The notes below the pieces were generated by a model. That model worked only from the letters and a program-made list of their open reading frames with translations, was not told the origin of the DNA and searched no databases. Shown in pieces: positions 54,074-61,775 of a stretch of DNA of 64,000 bases. Source of the DNA: Candidatus Rhodoferax randersensis (GTDB lineage Bacteria > Pseudomonadota > Gammaproteobacteria > Burkholderiales > Burkholderiaceae_C); assembly GCA_016718155.1 (NCBI GenBank), contig JADKEH010000006.1:301337-365336 (forward strand), given 5' to 3'. Each line of letters starts with the position of its first letter. Within the stretch, counting starts at the first letter, position 1. Both the position numbers and the translations under genes were made by a program.

Positions 54074-55477
54074 TCAGGTGGGCCGGGCGCGCGCTTGCCA
54101 ATGTGCCTCCAGGTTGCTGATCAGCGCGGGCGAGAAATGGCACTCGGCCTGGTCGCGCGCATAGACCGCCATGTAGCGCCGAAACAGATCGAGCGGTTCG
54201 TGGGCCACCCGAAAGGCGCGCCGGTTGGCCGCCGCGCTGACCACGCCTGAACCGGTCATGCGCGCCACCACGTCCGCCACCGCAGCCTCCACCTGGTCAG
54301 GCGCCACCACCAGGTCGCAGATCAGGCGGCCCTCGGGCGAAGCGCAGTCGAGCCGGCGCTCCATCATGATCAGTTGGCGCGCCAAGCGGTCACCCACGAA
54401 GCGTGGCAGGCGCAGGTTGGCGGCACCCGGCACGATGCCTTCCTTGCGCGCGGGCAGCGTCATGTAGGCATCGCTGCCGGCCACCACATAGTCGGTGGCA
54501 AGCAGGTACTGGCAGCCGCCACCGATGGCGAAGCTGTCCAACTGGGCAATCCATGGTTTTTCGAGCGTTGCGCCAGACACTTCGTCGGCCGGTCGGTCGG
54601 CGTACGCCAGGCCCCGAAACATCTTGTTGACAAAGCCCATTTCGCGCTGGATGTACCAGAGGTAGGGAATCTTGCCGTGGTACAGATCGGTCAGGTTGAT
54701 GCCGCTGCAGAACACGCGCCGGCCCGCGTACTTGGGGTGGTCGATGTGGCCGCCGCGCAGCACCGCCACGCCGGAGCGGGTGTCGAGCAGGGCCAGGTCC
54801 ACCGCCTGCTCCACCGCGTCGATCGTGTTCTGGTCTTCGGCGTTGAGCGTTTTCGGGTTTTTCAGCGTGACCCAGGAGGCTGCGCCGATTGTTTCGACCG
54901 AGGCGGCGCCGAGGTCGATCGAGCCGGTGGCCTGCAGCTGATGCAACTGTGCCAGCGACTCGGGCCGTGGCAACAACATGGCCTGGCACAGATGCAGCCC
55001 CGCTTGCGCTTGCGCCAGCACGTGCGCCAGCAAGATACCCTGGCCGATTTCGATGCCGTCCTTGTCGGCCTGTCGCAAACACGCCTCGCTTGCCACTTGC
55101 GCGGGCGTGGGTGTCAGGCCCGGCACCAGCGTGGCGGCGGCGTACACCAGTTCGTGCACCGGCAAAAAGCGGCTGTGGTGCGACGTCAGTCGGGCGTACA
55201 GCTCGACCACGTGTTGAACCAAAAAAGCCTCACGCGTGGCGGCTGCGGCAGTCAGTAGCGCCTGGGCGGCGGCGGTCTCGTTGGCACCGCGCTGGGGCTT
55301 GCTGGGCAAGCTGCTCAGCAGCTGCTGCGAGCGCGCCCAGTGCTGCGCGCCCGCGTGGGCATCGGCTTCGAACTCGCCGCGCAGAACGGGCCGTGCTTGC
55401 CACCACGCATTGGCGTCGGCGGCCGCCAGCCCGGCGCGGGCCAGTGTGCCCAGGGCCGTGCCGGCGTCATCGGTCAC
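54074..55477 (-). CDS. DpgC-like (cofactor-independent dioxygenase family) crotonase-fold protein
   Basis: DpgC from glycopeptide antibiotic clusters oxidises 3,5-dihydroxyphenylacetyl-CoA with O2 and no metal or cofactor. This 467-residue protein has the same two-part plan: an N-terminal helical domain (about 1-185) and a crotonase domain (about 195-440). Visible signatures are FCSGINL (256-262), FAIGGGCQY (316-324) and KEGIVPGAANLRL (345-357), the last typical of DpgC. Classic enoyl-CoA hydratases lack this N-terminal extension. It follows the aldo/keto reductase by 13 bp. No DpgA, DpgB, DpgD or peptide-synthetase gene is nearby, so the substrate is unknown. It could also be a hydratase that lost dioxygenase activity. 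Confidence 0.85.
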   Translation of the reverse strand: MTDDAGTALGTLARAGLAAADANAWWQARPVLRGEFEADAHAGAQHWARSQQLLSSLPSKPQRGANETAAAQALLTAAAATREAFLVQHVVELYARLTSHHSRFLPVHELVYAAATLVPGLTPTPAQVASEACLRQADKDGIEIGQGILLAHVLAQAQAGLHLCQAMLLPRPESLAQLHQLQATGSIDLGAASVETIGAASWVTLKNPKTLNAEDQNTIDAVEQAVDLALLDTRSGVAVLRGGHIDHPKYAGRRVFCSGINLTDLYHGKIPYLWYIQREMGFVNKMFRGLAYADRPADEVSGATLEKPWIAQLDSFAIGGGCQYLLATDYVVAGSDAYMTLPARKEGIVPGAANLRLPRFVGDRLARQLIMMERRLDCASPEGRLICDLVVAPDQVEAAVADVVARMTGSGVVSAAANRRAFRVAHEPLDLFRRYMAVYARDQAECHFSPALISNLEAHWQARARPT

Positions 55478-55490
55478 GCTGGGGACCCCC

Positions 55491-56471
55491 TCAGTTGGCC
55501 AGTGGGGCGCTGATCAGGTCGATCTTTGCCATCACCTCAGGCGTCAATTTGGGCAATACGGCCATCGCGCCCAGGTTGTCGTGCAACTGCGACAGTTTGG
55601 AGGCGCCAGTGATCACGGTGCTCACACGCGGGTTGTGCGCGGCCCAGGCAATCGCCAGTTGGGCCAGACTGCAATCGAGTTCTGCCGCCACGCCGGCCAA
55701 CTGCGCCACGGCGGCATTCTTGGCAGTGTCGGTGAGGCCCTTGACCAGGAAGCCCATGCTGGGCATGGCGCCTCGGCTGCCCTCGGGCACGCCGTCACGG
55801 TACTTGCCGGTCAGCAGCCCACTGGCCAAAGGGCTCCAGGTGGTCAGGCCCAGGCCGATGTCCTCATACAGGCGCGCGTACTCTTCTTCCACCCGCTTGC
55901 GGTGAAACAGGTTGTACTGCGGCTGCTCCATCACCGGCTTGTGCAGGTGGTGGCGCTCGGCAATGTCCCAGGCGGCGCGGATGTCGGCGGCCGACCACTC
56001 GCTGGTGCCCCAGTACAAGGCCTTGCCTCGGTTGATCATGTCGCTCATGGCCCACACCGTCTCTTCAATCGGGGTGTGCGGGTCGCTGCGGTGGCAGTAC
56101 ACCAGGTCGATGAAGTCCAGGCCCATGCGCGAGAGCGAGCCGTCGATGGCGTGCATCAGGTATTTGCGGTTGAGGGTGTCCTTGCGGTTGACGGTGTTGC
56201 CTTCGCGCTCCAGGCCCCAGAAGAATTTGGTGGAGACGATGTAGTTCAGGCGTGGCCACTTGAGTGCCTTGATGGCTTCGCCCATCACGACCTCACTCTT
56301 GCCACCGGCATAGGCTTCGGCGTTGTCGAAGAAGTTGATGCCGCCGTCCATGGCGGCGGCCAACATCTCGCGGGCGGCGGCGGTGTCCACCTGGTTGTGG
56401 TAGGTGACCCAGGAGCCCAGGGAGAGTTGGCTGACCTGCAGGCCACTGCGGCCAAGACGTCGGTATTGCAT
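55491..56471 (-). CDS. Aldo/keto reductase, voltage-gated potassium channel beta-subunit-like
   Basis: NADP-dependent reductase of the AKR7/Kv-beta-like group. The ATG at 56471 (MQYRRLGRSGLQVSQL) has GGAG upstream; the longer ORF to 56606 is not family-like. The 326-residue protein has the catalytic tetrad region: Asp/Tyr in NFFDNAEAYAGGKSE, Lys in IVSTKFFWG, His in LDFIDLVYCHRSDPHTP. The NADP site lies in the C-terminal third, with GASKLSQLHDNL. It precedes the DpgC-like gene by 13 bp on the same strand, so the two are probably one transcript. Confidence 0.93.
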   Translation of the reverse strand: MQYRRLGRSGLQVSQLSLGSWVTYHNQVDTAAAREMLAAAMDGGINFFDNAEAYAGGKSEVVMGEAIKALKWPRLNYIVSTKFFWGLEREGNTVNRKDTLNRKYLMHAIDGSLSRMGLDFIDLVYCHRSDPHTPIEETVWAMSDMINRGKALYWGTSEWSAADIRAAWDIAERHHLHKPVMEQPQYNLFHRKRVEEEYARLYEDIGLGLTTWSPLASGLLTGKYRDGVPEGSRGAMPSMGFLVKGLTDTAKNAAVAQLAGVAAELDCSLAQLAIAWAAHNPRVSTVITGASKLSQLHDNLGAMAVLPKLTPEVMAKIDLISAPLAN

Positions 56472-56672
56472 GGGGGGAGCTCCGCTCGAATGTGAAATGA
56501 GCGGGCAGCCTACCAGAGTCAGGCCAGGGTTGTCGGCGCTGGGGTTTCTGTCAGCGCCAAGTGCTGCCGCCGCCGAGGCCCGGCTGGGCGTTACACCTTG
56601 TGACACAGCCGAGCCGGTCGAACCGGGCCATCGGCCTACACTGTTCCCTGATCATTTTTCCAGGAGTCGGCG

Positions 56673-59001
56673 ATGACCCGTATTGGCCCTTTTTGCGTGG
56701 TGCTTCTGGTGTGTCTGGGCCTGCAGGCCTGCGGCGGCGGATCGGCCAACACCGATGCGGTGAGCGTCGCACCAACCCCCGGCACCAACGCCAACGCCAA
56801 CGCCAACACCAACACCCGTTCCCACGCCGGTTCCCGTTCCGGTTCCTGATCCGGTCCCCGTTCCGGCCCCCGACCCCGTGCCCCCCGCACCGACCGGTGC
56901 CAACCCGATTCTGTTTGTCACCCAGGTGCCGGTGTCGGGCTTCACCAGCCGCAGTTCAACCTTTGGCAACCACCTGTCCACGGTTCAATCGGCGCCACGT
57001 GGCGGCGACTTGATGATTCGGTATCCCGATGGCGCCCTGCGCAACTTGACGCTTGAAGCAGGCTTTGGTGGCAGTGGGTTCCAGGGCGCCAACGCCATCG
57101 CCGTGCGCGAGCCCAGCGTGCACTGGAGCGGCAACAAAGCGCTGTTCAGCATGGTGGTCGGGTCCCCCACGAATCAGTATGAGTGGAAGGACTTCTATTG
57201 GCAGATTTTTGAGGTCACCGGGCTGCAAAAGGGCGCCACCGTGCAAATCACCAAAGTGCCCAATCAGCCAGCGGCCTTCAACAACGTGTCGCCGTTCTAC
57301 GCCAGTGATGAGCGGGTCTTGTTCACCTCGGACCGGCCGCGCAGTGGCGAGCGGCACCTGTACCCGCAACTCGACGAGTACGAAAGTGCGCCCACCGTCA
57401 CCGGCATCTGGAGCCTGAACCCCAGCAGTGGCGACCTGCGCTTGCTCAACCACGCCGTCAGCGGCGCCTTCAGCCCGTCGGTGGACAGCTTTGGGCGCAT
57501 CATCTTCACGCGCTGGGACCATCTGCAACAGGACCAGCAAGCCGATGCCGACCGCGCCAGTCCGGGCGCACCGCCCAATGGCTCGTTTCTCTATGCCGAT
57601 GAGGCGCAAGGCGCAGCCCGCTTGGGCTTGCAGCCCGAAGTCTTCCCCGAGCCGCGCCTGGACTCGAATCCAGAGAACGTCGCGAATCAATCCAACGGCC
57701 ACACCTTCAACCTGTTTATGCCCTGGCAACTGAATCAGGACGGCACTGCCGAGGAGACGCTCAACCACGTTGGACGCCATGAGTTCGCGGGAACCTACCT
57801 GCCGCCCACCTTCACCAACGACCCCAGTCTGAGTTACTACAGCCGCGAGAACCTGTTTGCCAACCGGCTGCATTTGCGCGGTGATGGTGGTGTGTTCCAC
57901 CTGCGCGAAGACCCGCTGCGTCCGGGCGTGTACTACGGCACCCGTGCGCGTGAGTTTGGCACCGCCAGCGCCAACCAACTGATTCGCTTCACCGGCGCGC
58001 CTTCGCTTGACGCCGAGGTCATGGTGATCACTGCGGTGACTGACCCGGCTACCGCCGGCTTCACTGACGACGGCGCCACGCCCGCTGCCGCGCACAGCGG
58101 CCTGTACCGCAACCCCCTGCCAATGGCCGACGGAAGCTTGGTGGCGGTGCACACCAGTGAGACCCGGCTCGACCAGAACGAGGGCAGCCGCGCCTCGCCG
58201 CGTTACCGCTACCAGTTCCGACTCAAGACGCTCAGGGCCGCGGGTGACGTCTTCACTGCCGACCGGACACTAACCGCCGGTGTGCGCAAAGCCCTGTGGT
58301 ACTGGGACCCCGATGTGCGTGTGGACTTCGACGGCACGCTGTGGGAGCTTGACCCGGTGGAAGTGGCACCCCGCGCCAAACCCGCGCCCCCAGCGGCACC
58401 ACTGGAAACACCGGAGCGCCTGGTGCTGCAGGAGGAGGGCGTGGACGAGGCCCAGCTTCGCGCCTGGCTCACGGCCAATGACCTGGCCCTGATCGTGACC
58501 CGCAACAACACCAGCCGCGATCAGGGCGAGCGCCAGCAGCCTTTCAACCTGCAGGTGCCCGGCGGTACCCGCACCACGGGCGATGCCGGCAAGGTGTACG
58601 ACGTGGCCCACCTGCAGTTGTTCCAGGCCGACCAGGTCCGGGGCTACGGCGGCGTGGCCTCACCGCGCGCCGGGCGACGCCCGCTGGCGCAGGTGCTGCA
58701 CGAACCCAAGGCCAAGAACCCCGCCAACGGCACCGGCCCGGCGGGCAGCGTCAAGCTCGGCCTGGACGGCTCCAGCGCCGCCTTTGTGCCGGCGCGCCGG
58801 GCCATGACCTGGCAACTGACCGATAGCGCCGGCAAGGCGGTGGTGCGCGAGCGCAACTGGATCAGCTTTCAGCCCGGCGAAATTCGCACCTGTGCGTCCT
58901 GCCATGGCCTCAACACCACGAACCAGGCCGGTCAGCCGACCCCCACCAACAAGCCCGAGGCGCTGCGGGTGTTGCTGCAGCATTGGAAGCAGTTGCCGTG
59001 A
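56673..59001 (+). CDS. HzsA-like beta-propeller lipoprotein with C-terminal haem-c motif, frameshift in linker
   Basis: The gene starts at 56673 (MTRIGPFCVVLLVCLGLQAC), a lipoprotein signal with a LQAC lipobox. After an Asn/Ala-rich linker the frame stops at 56847-56849 (TGA). Restoring one base near 56817 continues through a PVPVPVPDPVPVP linker into the long frame that runs from 56878 to 59001. That part has propeller-like repeats (LFTSDRPRSGERHLYPQL; IIFTRWDHLQQDQQADADR) and ends with CASCH (haem-c motif, near residue 676 of the second frame). The IIFTRWDH signature recalls HzsA-type proteins. It would sit at the outer membrane on the periplasmic side. Partner and substrate are unknown. 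Confidence 0.8.
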
Positions 59002-59070
59002 GGGGGCTTTGCAGTCACCGTGCGCTCACGGCCAGGCATGGCCCGGCAGCCCTGGCGGCATAATCCCGCC

Positions 59071-59493
59071 ATGCTTGCGTCCACCTCCGAACTGCTTGCC
59101 ACGCAAGGCCCTGTGGTGTCGGCGATTCGCGCGCGGTTTCCTAATGCCATGGCGATTTATGCCTTTGGCAGTCAGGTGCAGGGTACCGCTGGTCCGCAGA
59201 GTGATTGGGATCTGGCGGTGCTGGTGGCCGGGTACGCCGAGCCGCTGGTTCTTTGGGATGTGTCTGGAAGTCTGGCTGATGTGCTCGGTGGCCCGGTGGA
59301 CTTGCTGGACCTGCGCGGTGCCTCGACCGTCATGCAATACCAAGTCATCACCACTGGTAAGCGTCTGTGGTCAGTGGGCCTGCAGGCCAATTTGTTCGAG
59401 ACTTTTATGTTGAGCGAAAAGACGGCATTGGACGAGGCACGCGCGCCACTGATGGCGGACATTCAACGCACCGCGACGATCCATGGCCGATGA
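59071..59493 (+). CDS. MntA-type minimal nucleotidyltransferase antitoxin
   Basis: The 140-residue protein begins MLASTSELLATQGPVV and has the MntA motif GSX10DXD in FGSQVQGTAGPQSDWDLAV. In the MntA/HepT system, MntA adds AMP to a tyrosine of HepT and blocks it. A longer ORF upstream to 59020 is not family-like. The start ATG lies 69 bp after the HzsA-like gene's stop, and the stop overlaps the next gene. Confidence 0.9.
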   Translation: MLASTSELLATQGPVVSAIRARFPNAMAIYAFGSQVQGTAGPQSDWDLAVLVAGYAEPLVLWDVSGSLADVLGGPVDLLDLRGASTVMQYQVITTGKRLWSVGLQANLFETFMLSEKTALDEARAPLMADIQRTATIHGR

Positions 59494-59892
59494 CGTTTTG
59501 ATCAAAAAATCCGCTACCGTGGGCGTTGGGTGGCCCGTGCTCGCGAAGAGTACGCACGCGACCCGGCCAACTTTGCCGCCGACTTCACGCGTCAGGACGC
59601 CGCCGTCCTGAACATTCAGCGCGCTTGCGAGGCGGTGCTGGACATGGGCCAACACCTGGTACGTCGCGAAGGTTTGGGTGTACCCCAAAGCGCGCGTGAT
59701 GTTTTTGAGTTGATGGCGCGCGGCAATTGGATCGACGTGCCACTGGCTGAGGCGCTCAAGCGCATGGTTGCGTTTCGCAACATCGCCGTGCACGACTACC
59801 AGAGCCTGCTGTTGCCGATTCTGGTCAATGTCATCACCGGTCACCTCGACGAGTTCCTGGCTTTCACCCGCCTTGTGTTGAAGCGGGGGTAA
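59483..59892 (+). CDS. HepT-type HEPN toxin, probable one-base frameshift near the start
   Basis: The HEPN RNase HepT pairs with MntA. The body frame (from 59524 on) gives RAREEYARDPANFAADFTR and the RX4HXY motif RNIAVHDY, the catalytic and AMPylated residues. An ATG at 59483 overlaps the mntA stop and gives MADDVLIKKSATV, which matches HepT starts but in another frame; one base is missing between 59521 and 59524. Without that base, translation could only begin at the GTG at 59530. With it, the length is about 136. Toxin activity here is in doubt. Confidence 0.83.
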
Positions 59893-59928
59893 ACGCGGTG
59901 GGGACGTCGGTTGATGGCCCGCGCTGCG

Positions 59929-61131
59929 TCAGGCCGTCACCAGCCGCAAATGCGTGATCTCCGAGGGCACACCAAAGCGCTTGGGTGGACCCCAGTAGCC
60001 GGTACCGCGGTTGGTGTAGACCCACAGCTCGTGCAATTTGTTCAGGCCCGCGGTGAAGGGTTGCTGGAACTTCACCAGATGCATCCAGGGCCAGAACTGG
60101 CCGCCGTGGGTGTGGCCGGACAACTGCAGGTGAAAGCCGGCTTGCTCCGCCGCCTTGGCACTGCGCGGCTGGTGTGCCAGCAGCAGCCGCAGGCCCGCGC
60201 CAACGGGTGCCCCGGCCAGGGCGTTGGCCGGGCTGCTGCGGTGAGATTCATCGAAGTGGTGGGCGCTGTAGTCGGCCACGCCGGCCACCACCATCGTGGC
60301 GGTGGCCAGCGGCATGGCCGCGTCGGCGGGGTGATGAGCCCGGTCGTGGTGCAGCACCACGTGCTCGTTGATCAGCACGGTCACGCCCAGGCGGCGCAAC
60401 TCGTTGATCCAGGCGTGTGCGCCGCTGTAGTACTCGTGGTTGCCGGTCACAAAGAACGTGCCGTGGCGCGACACCAGGCCCGCCACCGGGGCCACATGGT
60501 GCTGCAGCTCACGCACGCCGCCATCGACCAGATCGCCAGTGATCGCCACCAGGTCAACTCCGAGCGCGTTGACACGCTTGACGATGCGCTGCAGGTAGCC
60601 CTGGCGAATGGTCGGGCCGACGTGGATGTCAGAGATCTGCGCCACGGTGAACCCGTGCAGCGCGGCGGGCAGCCCGACGATTGGCACTTCCACCCGTACC
60701 ACTTGCGCGGTGCGCCGGGCATGCCAGAAACCCCATATCGTTGCCAGCAGGCCCAGCGCCAGCACCACCAGTGCGCTCCAGGTACGCAGAGTGTCCAGTG
60801 CGCCTGTGTCCAGGCCGCCCAGGCCGAGCAACTGCATCGCTACCAGCACCGCCCAGACCAGCCCCAGCAGCGCGTCGCGCAACAGCGTCAACACGAACAG
60901 AGTGGAGAACAGACCCATGCACAACAGGCCCGCCCAAACCAGCACTGCCGACAGCCGGCTCTTGGCCACGCGGCGCCCCATCAGACCCATGGGCATCAGC
61001 AGCGTGGAGGCGGCCAGCGCGCCCCACAGCAACAGGTCAGCGGGAGTGAAAGCCGTCAACGCAGCAGCGATGCGCCAGCCCACCCAGCCGTGCAACAGCG
61101 CGGAGACAAGGAACAGGGGTACAAGTTGCAT
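59929..61131 (-). CDS. Metallophosphoesterase with N-terminal membrane helices (YkuE-like)
   Basis: The 400-residue protein has several N-terminal membrane helices (about 1-145) and a calcineurin-like phosphoesterase domain. Metal motifs are in order: DIHVG, ITGDLVDGG, VTGNHEYYSG and LSGHTHGGQFWPW near the C-terminus. The family hydrolyses phosphoesters such as UDP-sugar or lipid substrates; the exact substrate is not shown. It is convergent with the MntA/HepT operon. No partner gene is obvious. Confidence 0.9.
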   Translation of the reverse strand: MQLVPLFLVSALLHGWVGWRIAAALTAFTPADLLLWGALAASTLLMPMGLMGRRVAKSRLSAVLVWAGLLCMGLFSTLFVLTLLRDALLGLVWAVLVAMQLLGLGGLDTGALDTLRTWSALVVLALGLLATIWGFWHARRTAQVVRVEVPIVGLPAALHGFTVAQISDIHVGPTIRQGYLQRIVKRVNALGVDLVAITGDLVDGGVRELQHHVAPVAGLVSRHGTFFVTGNHEYYSGAHAWINELRRLGVTVLINEHVVLHHDRAHHPADAAMPLATATMVVAGVADYSAHHFDESHRSSPANALAGAPVGAGLRLLLAHQPRSAKAAEQAGFHLQLSGHTHGGQFWPWMHLVKFQQPFTAGLNKLHELWVYTNRGTGYWGPPKRFGVPSEITHLRLVTA

Positions 61132-61262
61132 GGGCGGGGGCGAAGCACGGAGGAGGGACAGGGTAGATGGCGCCGTGCTGGATGAATTTCAAGGAGCGGG
61201 GGCGCAATGGGTGGAAGCGGCAGCTCGCCCCACCCGCCCCACCCGACACCCAACTCGTCCCA

Positions 61263-61659
61263 CCGGCTGGCGCGCTCAGGCCCGCTGCGTCTAGACTTCG
61301 GTGCGTGAAGTCCGCCACGTCCTCCGACACGCCGGGTGCGCCTGTCGCGCCCGCCCCGCCGTCCCCTACGCCGACGCTTGGCTTTGCGCTGGCCTGGGCC
61401 ATCTTTGGCGTCCCCGCTGTACATCCTGCACCAGACGCTGATCATCCTGCTGGCCCACTGGCTGCGCTCGACGGCGCTGACGCCCGGGTCGGAAGCGCCC
61501 ATCCTGGTGCTGGGCACGGTGGTGATCAGTCTGGTGTGCTTTGAAGCGCTGCGGCGCGTGCCTGGGTTGGATTGCCTGCGACCCTTCAAGGGTCTGAAGC
61601 GGCGCGGGCTGCACAGTGCGGCGACGGTGGCGTGGGAGTTGCCTGGCAAGGTCCAATGA
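61263..61659 (+). pseudogene. Acyltransferase family 3 remnant (C-terminal end)
   Basis: In the frame from 61336, PLYILHQTLIILLAHWLRS and VISLVCFEALRRVPGLDCLR match the last membrane helices of acyltransferase-3 (OafA/OpgC-like) proteins. The residues before them (RPPRRPLRRRLALRW) are not family-like, and a neighbouring frame with a possible start near 61308 does not join without a frameshift. Only about one sixth of a normal 350-400-residue protein is left, so it is most likely a truncated remnant. Confidence 0.5.
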
Positions 61660-61775
61660 GCCACTGCGATGGCGAAGGCCGAGTATCCCCGGATGGTGGA
61701 AGTTAGTTCCCGGTGTGCCGATGAGCTTGTCGCTACAGTGACGCTCCTTCTTGACGCTCGAAGCCATGACCCTTT

